From: Acidobacteriota bacterium
GTDB taxonomy: Bacteria; Acidobacteriota; Terriglobia; Terriglobales; Acidobacteriaceae
NCBI GenBank assembly: GCA_021781255.1
Contig: JAJXXG010001199.1
Coordinates: 1 to 10,793, forward strand
Length of the DNA stretch: 10,793 nucleotides
Reading direction: 5' to 3'
Position numbers and translations under genes: made by a program. Shown here piece by piece: positions 1 through 6,782 of this stretch. The notes below the pieces were generated by a model. That model searched no databases. It worked only from the letters and a program-made list of their open reading frames with translations, and was not told where the DNA came from. How positions within the stretch are numbered: position 1 is the first letter of the stretch; every line of letters begins with the position of its first letter.

Positions 1-7
1 TTCGATT

Positions 8-1507
8 ATGGCCATCTACCTGCCCGCATCCGCTGAAGAACAGGAACTCGCGCTGGACGAGTTGACGCCGCGCGAGATTGTCGCCGAACTGGACAAGCAT
101 GTGGTGGGCCAGCGCGCCGCCAAGCGCGCCGTGGCCATTGCGCTGCGCAACCGCCAGCGCCGCCAGAAGCTTCCGCCCGACCTGGCCGAAGACATCATGC
201 CCAAGAACATCATCATGATTGGGCCGACGGGCGTGGGCAAGACGGAGATTGCGCGCAGGCTGGCCAAGCTGACCAACTCGCCTTTTCTAAAGGTGGAGGC
301 CTCGAAGTTTACTGAGGTGGGCTACGTGGGCCGCGACGTGGAGTCGATGATTCGCGACCTGGTGGAGATAGCCATCGACATGGTGCGCGAGGAGCGGCTG
401 GAGGAAGTGGAAGACCGCGCGGAGATGAACGCCGAAGAGCGCCTGCTGGATGTGCTGCTGCCTCCTCCGCCGGCGACGCCCGCACAGGAGGGACAACTGA
501 CGCTGCCGGGCGCGGAGAGCCATCAGCGCTCGCGCGAGAAGCTGCGCCAGCAGTTCCGCGAGGGCAAGCTCGACGATCGCATGGTAGAGATGGACGTGCG
601 CGAGCGCAACGGGCCGCAGTTCGGCATCATCAGCAACCAAAACCTTGAGGACATGGAGATGAACCTCAAGGACATGCTGCCGAACATCTTTGGAGCGGGC
701 ACCAAGAAGCGCAAGATGAAGGTGACGGATGCCTTCGACTACCTGGTGCAGGAAGAAGAGAGCCGACTGATCGACATGGACCAGGTGAACCGCGTGGCGG
801 TGGAGCGGGTTGAGTCGAGCGGCATCGTGTTTCTGGACGAGATTGACAAGATTGCCGGGCGCGAAGGCGGGCATGGACCGGATGTCTCGCGCGAGGGCGT
901 GCAGCGCGACATTCTACCGATCGTGGAAGGCACGACCGTGAACACGCGCTACGGCATGGTGCGCACGGATCACATCCTCTTTATTGCGGCCGGTGCTTTT
1001 CATGTGTCCAAGCCCAGTGACCTGATACCGGAGCTGCAGGGGCGCTTCCCGATTCGCGTCGAGTTGAAGTCGCTTACGGTGGAGGACTTCCTGCGCATTC
1101 TCAGCGAGCCCAAGTCTTCGCTGACCAAGCAGTACACGGCGCTGCTGGAGACGGAGGGCGTGCGGCTGGAGTTTGCGCCGGAGGCTCTGCGCGAGATTGC
1201 CGAGTTTGCGTTTCGCGTGAATGAGTCGACGGAAAATATTGGCGCGCGCCGCCTGCACACCATCATGGAGCGCGTGCTGGAAGACGTCAGCTTTCTGGCG
1301 CCGGATGTTGCCCGCCGCGCTGCGGAATCCGGCCAGGCCGCGGCTTTGTCGGAGGCGATACGGAGTGAGGCAACGGCGGATCTGCCGTACTCGGAGCGCA
1401 TGTCAAATGCCGGGGTGGAGAAGGTCTTCACCATCACGCCGGAGTATGTGAAGCAGATGGTTGCCACCATCGTGAAGGATCAGGACCTGAGCCGCTATAT
1501 TCTGTAG
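8..1507 (+). CDS. hslU: HslU (ClpY), ATPase subunit of the HslUV protease
   Basis: AAA+ unfoldase that feeds proteins into the HslV peptidase in the cytoplasm. Visible in the 499-residue product: Walker A GPTGVGKT (72-79), pore loop GYVG (105-108), Walker B IVFLDEID (273-280), sensor-1 region AAGAFH (327-332), arginine-finger region GRFPIR (345-350), sensor-2 GARR (412-415), and the C-terminal tail DLSRYIL that docks into HslV in this family. Between Walker A and B lies the charged I-domain (about 110-240), proline-rich near 152-160. The protein is longer than the usual 440-470 residues. Part of the excess is an insertion at about 432-468, between the sensor-2 helix bundle and the final strand. 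The ATG is 7 bases from the window edge, so no ribosome site can be judged. The frame is open to the edge, so a start further upstream cannot be excluded. hslV normally lies directly upstream and is presumably outside the window. Confidence 0.97.
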   Translation: MAIYLPASAEEQELALDELTPREIVAELDKHVVGQRAAKRAVAIALRNRQRRQKLPPDLAEDIMPKNIIMIGPTGVGKTEIARRLAKLTNSPFLKVEASKFTEVGYVGRDVESMIRDLVEIAIDMVREERLEEVEDRAEMNAEERLLDVLLPPPPATPAQEGQLTLPGAESHQRSREKLRQQFREGKLDDRMVEMDVRERNGPQFGIISNQNLEDMEMNLKDMLPNIFGAGTKKRKMKVTDAFDYLVQEEESRLIDMDQVNRVAVERVESSGIVFLDEIDKIAGREGGHGPDVSREGVQRDILPIVEGTTVNTRYGMVRTDHILFIAAGAFHVSKPSDLIPELQGRFPIRVELKSLTVEDFLRILSEPKSSLTKQYTALLETEGVRLEFAPEALREIAEFAFRVNESTENIGARRLHTIMERVLEDVSFLAPDVARRAAESGQAAALSEAIRSEATADLPYSERMSNAGVEKVFTITPEYVKQMVATIVKDQDLSRYIL

Positions 1508-1551
1508 CGCGTGGCCTGCAGCAGGTGAAGTGGCCGATACTCGCGGTCGCC

Positions 1552-1995
1552 TTATTGCGACAACGCTTCCAGCTTTTGCAGGATGGCGAGCATGGCGCTG
1601 AGCGCGGTTTTGCCGGTCTGCTTTTCAAAAGCCTTTTGCAGGCTGTCAAAGGCGCTGATAACGCGCAGGGCACAGCGGCGGCCCTGCGGCTTCAGGGTGA
1701 GCTGATAGGCGCGCGCGTCTTCAGGGTCGATTTTTCGTTGCAGCAGGCCCTTGGCCTCAAGGGATGAGATGCAGTGGCTGATGTTGCCGCGGCTGGTGTG
1801 GAACGTGGCGGAGAGCTGCGATGGCTTGACCATGCGCGGAGCCTCAAAGAACAGAGTTGCCAGAACAAGCCCTTCCAGAAAGGTGAGATCGTCGGCGGCC
1901 AGGGCCTGGGCGCTGAGCGCCTCAAACCGGCGCGCCGCGCGGCTGACGGCGAACATGGGACTTTCCCGCAGGAAGGCATCGATACGCATGGGCAT
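1552..1995 (-). CDS. MarR-family winged-helix transcriptional regulator
   Basis: A 147-residue DNA-binding protein of normal MarR length. The winged helix-turn-helix spans about 56-106. The helix pair starts at VKPSQLSATFHTSRGNISHC, the recognition helix is about 68-84 and ends in SSLEAKGLLQR, and the wing (about 87-105) contains DPEDARAYQLTLKPQG, the family's DxRAxxLxLT-type signature. N- and C-terminal helices (about 5-50 and 110-145) would form the dimer interface. Two in-frame ATG codons (1995 and 1989) are possible starts and neither has a clear Shine-Dalgarno sequence. The gene is divergent from the TonB-dependent receptor at 2070. The 74-bp gap holds two inverted repeats, one starting only 7 bp from the first ATG, which suggests autoregulation and control of the receptor. 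It converges on hslU with 44 bp between stops. The ligand is not predictable from the sequence. Cys75 lies in the recognition helix and Cys108 after the wing; redox sensing through them is only a possibility. Confidence 0.9.
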   Translation of the reverse strand: MPMRIDAFLRESPMFAVSRAARRFEALSAQALAADDLTFLEGLVLATLFFEAPRMVKPSQLSATFHTSRGNISHCISSLEAKGLLQRKIDPEDARAYQLTLKPQGRRCALRVISAFDSLQKAFEKQTGKTALSAMLAILQKLEALSQ

Positions 1996-2001
1996 TTGTA
2001 A

Positions 2002-2024
2002 AATAGTTTACTGCTGAAACTATT
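2002..2024. promoter_or_regulatory. Candidate MarR operator: interrupted inverted repeat
   Basis: Perfect 8-bp arms AATAGTTT (2002-2009) and AAACTATT (2017-2024) are separated by a 7-bp spacer, giving a 23-bp dyad with half-site centres about 15 bp apart. This size is typical for dimeric winged-helix regulators. It lies 7 bp upstream of the first marR ATG and 46 bp upstream of the receptor start. It therefore overlaps the likely promoter zone of the regulator gene. The assignment to the MarR protein is inferred from position and symmetry. Confidence 0.5.
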
Positions 2025-2040
2025 CGAGTCGCTATCAAAT

Positions 2041-2056
2041 CTTCATTGCAATGAAG
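2041..2056. promoter_or_regulatory. Perfect 16-bp palindrome upstream of the TonB-receptor gene
   Basis: CTTCATTGCAATGAAG is an uninterrupted perfect palindrome, 13 bp upstream of the receptor ATG at 2070. It could be a second regulator site or, in the transcript, a hairpin covering the ribosome-binding region. Its sequence is unlike the dyad at 2002-2024, so both may not bind the same protein. No T-run follows it, so it does not look like a terminator. Confidence 0.4.
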
Positions 2057-2069
2057 TTGGCTGCCCAGC

Positions 2070-3950
2070 ATGATGGCTTTGAGCTATTCCATGCGAATCC
2101 TTTTCTCCGTCCCATTGTTGAGCCTGATAGCGCTGGCGCTTTGCGCGCCGGTGTCCGTTGCACAGAACCCGCAGGCAGATGCCGCGCAGACTGGAAAGCA
2201 GCCCGTCCGGAAGAAGCCCCTGCAGGCTGCGACGGAGACCATGGTTGTGCTGGGGTCGGCGACGCCTGTGCCTCTGGCTGAGTCGCCGCGGTCTGTGCTG
2301 GTACTGCCGGTGAAGGAGCAATTGCTGCAGGTGAGTACGCCGCTCGACCTGCTGCGCGAGGACTCGTCTGTGTTTCTGGAGCAGCGGGGTGCGGGCGGGG
2401 CGCAATCGGACCTTGTGCTGCGCGGCGGAAGCTTTGCGCAGACGCTGGTGATGGTGAACGGGTTTCGCATCAACGACAGCCAGTCGGCGCATCACAACCT
2501 TGACCTGCCGATTCCGCTGGAGGCAATGGACTCCATTCAGGTTCTGGAGGGCGCGGGGTCTACGCTGCACGGCGTGGATGCGCTGAGCGGCGTGGTGGAT
2601 TTCCTGACCGCAGCGCCTGATCATGCTTCGCTGCATCTGCGCGCGGGGGGCGGCAGCTTTGGCGAGAACGAGGAGTCGCTGCTGGCGGGCGCGGTGCGCG
2701 GGCGGTGGAGCGGGCGCATGACGGCGACGCGCAATTTTTCCACGGGCTTTATGACGGACCGCGATTATCGCAACGAGGATGCCTCGGCGGAGAGCTGGGC
2801 CGGATCGCGGCTGGGTGTTACGGACCTGCTGTTTGCGGCGAGTGATCGCGCATTCGGCGCAAACCAGTTTTATGGCAACTTCAACTCATGGGAGCGGACG
2901 AAGGGGTGGTTTGCCTCGATGCGCCAGGAGTTGGGTACGAGAACGAACGCGGCGTTTGGCTTCCGGCGCCACACGGATGAGTTCATTCTGCTGCGCAATG
3001 ATCCTGCTGTGTATGAGAACAACCACATCGATGGATCGTGGCAGGCGTCGCTGCGCCACACCATTCCGGTGGCTGGCAGCTCGCTACTTCTGCTGGGGCT
3101 GGAGGCCGACGGAGACAGCATCCGGAGCAACAATCTGGGCGTGCATGCGCGCAATCGGGGTGCGGGCTACGCGGATCTGGATCTGCGCCCGGCGCACAGG
3201 CGGTGGAATTTTTCAGCAGGCTTGCGCAACGAGATCTTTTCCGGCGGAGTGCCGGCGGTGTGGTCTCCGCAGCTTGCCGGAAGCGTGCGCGTGATGAATG
3301 GATTGAAACTGCGCGCCAGCGGCGGTTACGGGTTCCGAATTCCGACCTACACCGACCTGTACTACTCGGACCCGTCGACGATTGGCAATCCCGATCTGAA
3401 GCCGGAGTCGGCCTGGTCTGGCGATGGCGGGCTGGACTGGATTGCCGGCGCGAAGCTGACGCTTTCCGTCACCGGCTTTTACGCGCGGCAGCATGACACG
3501 ATCGACTACGTGCGGCCTTCTTCCGCGGTGCAATGGCATGCGGTGAATTTGAGCGGCCTGAGCTTTGGCGGGGTGGAGTCGTCCGCGACCTGGATTCCGG
3601 TGAAGTCGCAGACGGTGCGGATTGCATGGACGGCGCTGCATGGAGCGCAGAGCGCGCTGCACGGACTACAGTCAGAGTATGTGTTCAATTATCCGGTGCA
3701 AAACATCCATGCCACGTGGACGGCGCGGGCGTTTCACAACTGGACCATGAGCAACATGGTGCAGATTGCGCAGCGATACAAGCAGACCGCTTATCCGGTT
3801 TGGAACCTGGCCGTGGCACACGACGCGGGGCGTATTCGCCCGTATCTTCGACTGGAAAACCTGAGCAACACGGGATACCAGGAGATTACGGGAGTGGCCA
3901 TGCCGGGCCGCTCCATCACCGCAGGCGTACAACTGGCGCTGGGGCGGTGA
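2070..3950 (+). CDS. TonB-dependent outer-membrane receptor, BtuB/CirA-like
   Basis: An outer-membrane beta-barrel of 626 residues (E. coli BtuB is 614) for energy-dependent uptake of a scarce ligand. A signal peptide covers about 8-32 (MRILFSVPLLSLIALALCAP, then SVAQ). A candidate TonB box ETMVV is at 56-60. The plug domain (about 65-180) shows LVLRGGSFAQTLVMVNGFRI, the BtuB-like segment ending DSIQVLEGAGSTLHGVDALS, then GVVDFLT. The barrel follows, with the recognisable GYGFRIPTYTDLYY and GNPDLKPESAW segments. Near the C-terminus, YQEITGVAMPGRSITAGVQL matches the last strands of this family. The chain ends LALGR and not the usual terminal aromatic residue. ATG codons at 2070, 2073 and 2091 are in frame. 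None has a strong Shine-Dalgarno sequence; 2091 gives the most normal signal peptide. The gene is divergent from the MarR regulator and is probably under its control. It converges on the next gene with 13 bp between. The substrate is unknown: cobalamin cannot be assumed, because no transport or cobalamin genes adjoin and the 74-bp leader is too short for a B12 riboswitch. Confidence 0.93.
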   Translation: MMALSYSMRILFSVPLLSLIALALCAPVSVAQNPQADAAQTGKQPVRKKPLQAATETMVVLGSATPVPLAESPRSVLVLPVKEQLLQVSTPLDLLREDSSVFLEQRGAGGAQSDLVLRGGSFAQTLVMVNGFRINDSQSAHHNLDLPIPLEAMDSIQVLEGAGSTLHGVDALSGVVDFLTAAPDHASLHLRAGGGSFGENEESLLAGAVRGRWSGRMTATRNFSTGFMTDRDYRNEDASAESWAGSRLGVTDLLFAASDRAFGANQFYGNFNSWERTKGWFASMRQELGTRTNAAFGFRRHTDEFILLRNDPAVYENNHIDGSWQASLRHTIPVAGSSLLLLGLEADGDSIRSNNLGVHARNRGAGYADLDLRPAHRRWNFSAGLRNEIFSGGVPAVWSPQLAGSVRVMNGLKLRASGGYGFRIPTYTDLYYSDPSTIGNPDLKPESAWSGDGGLDWIAGAKLTLSVTGFYARQHDTIDYVRPSSAVQWHAVNLSGLSFGGVESSATWIPVKSQTVRIAWTALHGAQSALHGLQSEYVFNYPVQNIHATWTARAFHNWTMSNMVQIAQRYKQTAYPVWNLAVAHDAGRIRPYLRLENLSNTGYQEITGVAMPGRSITAGVQLALGR

Positions 3951-3963
3951 TGGAGCGGCGAGC

Positions 3964-4500
3964 TTAATTGATGGGCGGCAGCAAGGCTTTGCGCTTGTTC
4001 AACTCCTCGCGTACGAGCGACAGGCCCAGGACACAGCGCTCGAATCCGTCGGAGAGGCGAGCGAATAACGGAGCCTCCTGTTCGTACTCAAAGAGGTTGA
4101 ACTGGCTCACGATGTAGTAGCTCTCCTTGCCGGCGCGGATGAGATCTCCGAGGCTGGGCTGCGGGCCGCGACGACGGTTGCCGGGAACCATGGCCTCAGG
4201 GTACATGCCGCCCACGAACAGCGCGTAGTCGCCGATGTGCTTGCGCATGGAGCGCTCGGCATCAAACGACGGCGCGGTGCCGTTGACGGGATCGGAGGCG
4301 CGGAGCATGGCTTCGAGATCCTCGATGGGCTGGCCGTTTTCATCGCGCACGGCGTAGAGCTTGTCTGCCTGGGAGAACTCGCAGAGCAGGTGCGCAACGT
4401 AGCTGGTCATCTCAGGATCGTGCAGCCCCAGCTTACCTTCATAACTGTTGCGAACTGCCTGCTGGAAGAAGGGTTCGAGTGGGTGGACCTGTGTTGACAT
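3964..4500 (-). CDS. Conserved hypothetical protein, 178 residues, soluble and mostly helical
   Basis: I cannot assign a function. The start at 4500 is chosen because AGGAGG sits 5 nt upstream (4506-4511 on the other strand). The frame is open for 29 more codons, but that longer start has no support. There is no signal peptide or membrane segment, so the protein should be cytoplasmic. The sequence is predicted mainly helical. The centre (about 85-102) reads RSMRKHIGDYALFVGGMYPE, followed by a basic turn NRRRG (108-112), then GKESYYIVSQFN (124-135) and a C-terminal helix (about 145-172) ending ELNKRKALLPPIN. I recall uncharacterised proteins of about 200 residues in Acidobacteriota and deltaproteobacterial groups that share the GD-x-x-LF-x-x-G-x-(F/Y)-P/S-(E/D) pattern followed by a YY motif, but no named domain. 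A single Cys pair (40, 156) shows no motif. The gene lies 258 bp downstream of transaldolase on the same strand and is probably transcribed separately. It converges on the TonB receptor. Confidence 0.85.
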   Translation of the reverse strand: MSTQVHPLEPFFQQAVRNSYEGKLGLHDPEMTSYVAHLLCEFSQADKLYAVRDENGQPIEDLEAMLRASDPVNGTAPSFDAERSMRKHIGDYALFVGGMYPEAMVPGNRRRGPQPSLGDLIRAGKESYYIVSQFNLFEYEQEAPLFARLSDGFERCVLGLSLVREELNKRKALLPPIN

Positions 4501-4598
4501 ACACACCTCCTCTGACTGCATGCGCAGCCGGATTGCCGCTTGGCACTGGCCGGCGACGCGCTGTGTGCAGCCGGGATCGCCAGCCACTGCCCCTAACT

Positions 4599-4631
4599 AC
4601 TTCTTGTTGACACTGAGCTTATCGAAGAAGT
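4599..4631. repeat. Candidate copy of a dispersed short palindromic repeat
   Basis: In the gap upstream of the 178-residue gene, the 7-bp arms ACTTCTT (4599-4605) and AAGAAGT (4625-4631) flank a 19-bp centre that runs into CACTGAGCTTATCGAAG (4611-4627). From memory, the near-identical string CACTGAGCTTGTCGAAG recurs many times in intergenic regions of several bacterial genomes and gives spurious short ORFs reading LTLSLSK. That same peptide appears in a spurious plus-strand frame here. The repeat nature is inferred; only one copy was noticed in this window. Confidence 0.4.
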
Positions 4632-4713
4632 TGCGTTGTCCCAAGCGTGCGGGAGAAGTTTGTTGGCAAAGCGCAGGGGCGATTGCGAATGTGCGGTGAG
4701 CGCAGAAACAGCA

Positions 4714-4736
4714 AGGGCAGCCGCGCGGGCTGCCCT
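4714..4736 (-). terminator. Candidate hairpin terminator after the transaldolase gene
   Basis: Perfect 9-bp GC-rich arms AGGGCAGCC and GGCTGCCCT enclose a 5-base loop, 22 bp past the transaldolase stop codon. On the minus strand the stem is followed by TGCTGTTTCTG, only a weak T-tract, so termination may be partial or Rho-assisted. Its position at the end of the gene supports a 3'-end role. Confidence 0.55.
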
Positions 4737-4758
4737 GTTGAGGAGATTGCAGCGCGAA

Positions 4759-5760
4759 CTACACGGCTGCGGGCGTGCGCGACTCCAACTCGGCGAGGCG
4801 CGCGGCCAGCATGGACTCAAGCTTGACGAGCGCGGCGGAGAAGCCTTCGATGCCTTCCTTCAGTTTGTCGGTAGCCATGCGATCGGCGGCGTGCATGCGA
4901 TCAAAGGCGGCCTTGTCTACAACGATTCTTTCGAGGGGCACTGCGCGGGAGGTATCGGGATCGAGCTTGCGCGGAAGCTCAGCCACGGTTGCCTCCAGCT
5001 CGGCGAGCAACTGCGGCGAGATGGTGAGCAGGTCGCAGCCGGCCAGCTCTGTAATCTCGCCGATATTGCGGAAGCTTGCGCCCATGACGACGGTCTTGTA
5101 TCCGAATTTTTTGAAGTAGTGGTAGATGCGCGTAACGGACTGGACGCCGGGATCGTCCGCGCCATGGAAGTCCTTGCCGGTGTCCTTCTTGTACCAGTCG
5201 AGGATACGGCCGACGAAGGGCGAGATGAGAGTGACTCCGGCCTCAGCAGCGGCGATGGCCTGATGGAGTCCGAAGAGGAGGGTGAGGTTGCAGTGGATGC
5301 CTTCCTTCTCCAGGATCTCCGCGGCGCGGATGCCTTCCCAGGTGGAGGCGATCTTGATGAGCACGTGATCGCGGCCGATGCCGGCTGCGTCGTATTGCGC
5401 GATGATGCTGCGGGCCTGGGCGACGGTGGCCTCGGTGTCATAGGAGAGGCGCGCGTCTACTTCCGTGGAGACGCGGCCGGGCACGATGTCCAGAATCTTT
5501 TTGCCGAAGGCGATGGCGAGGCGCTGGAAGGCGAGATTGGCTACTGCCTGATCGGTTGCGCCTTCTCCCAGATCGTTGCGCGCGGCGATGAGCACGCCAT
5601 CCACGATGGGCTGGTATTGCGGCATCTGCGCGGCGGCGGTGATGAGGGATGGATTGGTGGTGGCATCCTGGGGGCGAAACTTTTCCATCGCCTCAATGTC
5701 GCCGGTATCGGCAACCACAACGGTGAAGGTGCGCAACTGCTCCAGCAGATTCTGCGGCAT
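4759..5760 (-). CDS. tal: Transaldolase, classical TalB type
   Basis: Pentose phosphate pathway enzyme that moves a dihydroxyacetone unit between sedoheptulose 7-phosphate and glyceraldehyde 3-phosphate in the cytoplasm. The 333-residue length fits the long classical TalA/TalB subfamily and not the short fructose-6-phosphate aldolase-like group. Active-site residues seen by alignment from memory with E. coli TalB: Asp18 in VVADTGD, the TTNPSL signature with Asn36, Glu100 in [11 protein letters not shown], Schiff-base Lys136 in [12 protein letters not shown], Thr160 in CNLTLLFG, Arg185 in [11 protein letters not shown], and Ser229/Arg231 in MGASFRN. All are intact. The start is supported by AAGGAGGA about 5 nt upstream. 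A 184-bp gap separates it from the upstream FAH-family gene, so it probably has its own promoter, though I could not pick out convincing -35 and -10 boxes. A hairpin follows the stop. Confidence 0.97.
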   Translation of the reverse strand: MPQNLLEQLRTFTVVVADTGDIEAMEKFRPQDATTNPSLITAAAQMPQYQPIVDGVLIAARNDLGEGATDQAVANLAFQRLAIAFGKKILDIVPGRVSTEVDARLSYDTEATVAQARSIIAQYDAAGIGRDHVLIKIASTWEGIRAAEILEKEGIHCNLTLLFGLHQAIAAAEAGVTLISPFVGRILDWYKKDTGKDFHGADDPGVQSVTRIYHYFKKFGYKTVVMGASFRNIGEITELAGCDLLTISPQLLAELEATVAELPRKLDPDTSRAVPLERIVVDKAAFDRMHAADRMATDKLKEGIEGFSAALVKLESMLAARLAELESRTPAAV

Positions 5761-5944
5761 GGATTCCTCCTTGGGGATGGGGAACGACGCTCCCCGGCCT
5801 GTGCGACTTCAAGTGTACATACAGTTGGATGCGTCCCGAAAGGCGCCAGTTTCATGCGGGGCGCGGCGGGAGCGCGACGGCGCCGGGATGCGCGTGCGCA
5901 AGCTGCTGAAACGACTGAGGGTGGCGAAGCGGCGCGCAATCGCT

Positions 5945-6754
5945 TCAGCGTGACTGGTGCTCCACGGTGTTGCCGAGGACGCCGAGGCCGGTGATGGACA
6001 CCTCCACGCGGTCGCCCGCGGCCAGCGGTCCCACGCCGGCGGGCGTGCCGGTGAGCAGCAGGTCGCCCACCTCAAGCGTGATGGCCGAGGTGATGTAGGT
6101 GAGCAGGGCGGGGATGGAGAAGAGGAAGTCCAGCGTGGAGCCATGCTGGCGCAGCTCGCCGTTGACGCGGGTCTCCACGATGAGGCCGGATGCGGGGTCA
6201 ACCTCGTCACTGACGAGGGGACCGACGGGGCAGAAGGTGTCGAAGCCTTTGGCGCGCGTCCACTGGCCGTCCTTCTTTTGCAGGTCGCGGGCGGTGACGT
6301 CGTTGGCGATGGTGCAGCCGCGGACATAGCTGCGCCAGTCGTCGTCGGCGGAGAGCCGGGTGGCGCGGCGGCCGATGACCAGCGCGAGCTCGCCCTCGAA
6401 GTCCACGCGGGCTGAGGCTGGCGGCATGCGCACGATGCCTCCGGGGGGCAGCAGGGAAGACGGTGGTTTGAAGAAGAGCAGCGGCTCGGCGGGAACCTCG
6501 TTGCCCAACTCCCTGGCGTGGTCGCGATAGTTGCGGCCGACGCAGACGATCTTGGAGGGCGTGACGGGCGGCAGCAGGCGCGCGGCGCTGAGCGGCATGG
6601 GCTGGAAGCCGGCGGGGGCCGGTGCGGACGAAAGCCGGCAGGCCAGGTCTTCCTCGGGTGCATCGATGAGGCTGACGATCCACGGCTCGCCGTTGCGGTC
6701 CTCCACGGCGCCGTAGCAGACGCGATTTTCGATCGAGAAGCGGCAATACTTCAT
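5945..6754 (-). CDS. Fumarylacetoacetate hydrolase (FAH) family protein
   Basis: Cytoplasmic metal-dependent enzyme of the FAH superfamily, whose members hydrolyse C-C bonds in acylpyruvates or decarboxylate or isomerise related 2-oxo acids. With the start at 6754 the product has 269 residues: an N-terminal domain (1-60) and a catalytic domain (about 65-265). Visible motifs are VCVGRNYRDHARE (70-82), the metal ligands Glu120 and Glu122 in VDFEGELALVIG and Asp152 in IANDVTARDLQ, then KGFDTFCPVGP (169-179) and LTGTPAGVGP (234-243). All metal ligands are present. The frame is open for 26 more codons upstream, but an AAAGGGA Shine-Dalgarno sequence lies about 6-7 nt before 6754 and the extra segment is rich in Arg and Pro, so the shorter start is preferred. 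The gene follows the fibronectin-III lipoprotein by 28 bp, probably in one operon. The exact substrate (acylpyruvate, fumarylpyruvate, oxaloacetate or homoprotocatechuate pathway) cannot be read from the sequence, and no aromatic-degradation genes adjoin. Confidence 0.93.
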   Translation of the reverse strand: MKYCRFSIENRVCYGAVEDRNGEPWIVSLIDAPEEDLACRLSSAPAPAGFQPMPLSAARLLPPVTPSKIVCVGRNYRDHARELGNEVPAEPLLFFKPPSSLLPPGGIVRMPPASARVDFEGELALVIGRRATRLSADDDWRSYVRGCTIANDVTARDLQKKDGQWTRAKGFDTFCPVGPLVSDEVDPASGLIVETRVNGELRQHGSTLDFLFSIPALLTYITSAITLEVGDLLLTGTPAGVGPLAAGDRVEVSITGLGVLGNTVEHQSR

Positions 6755-6782
6755 CAGCGGTCCCTTTCTTGCGGCATAGGTG

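Noticed and set aside
1508..1551. Possible terminator between hslU and the MarR gene
   Set aside because: Only a 4-bp stem (CCTG/CAGG) can be drawn and no T-run follows on either strand.
1996..2069. Cobalamin riboswitch ahead of the BtuB-like receptor
   Set aside because: The whole gap is 74 bp, well below the size of a B12 riboswitch, and no B12-box-like sequence is visible.
4607..4612. TTGACA as a plus-strand -35 promoter box
   Set aside because: No plausible -10 box follows at 16-18 bp and no plus-strand gene lies downstream; the hexamer is better explained as part of the repeat-like sequence.
5761..5944. Promoter for transaldolase around the TGTATGTACA stretch (5815-5824)
   Set aside because: A TATGTA hexamer is present on the minus strand, but no credible -35 box lies 16-18 bp upstream, so I do not call it.
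4636..5994. Plus-strand open frame (452 codons) across the transaldolase gene
   Set aside because: It is antisense to a transaldolase with all catalytic residues and its own ribosome site. The translation is Gly/Ala/Asp-rich with no recognisable fold.
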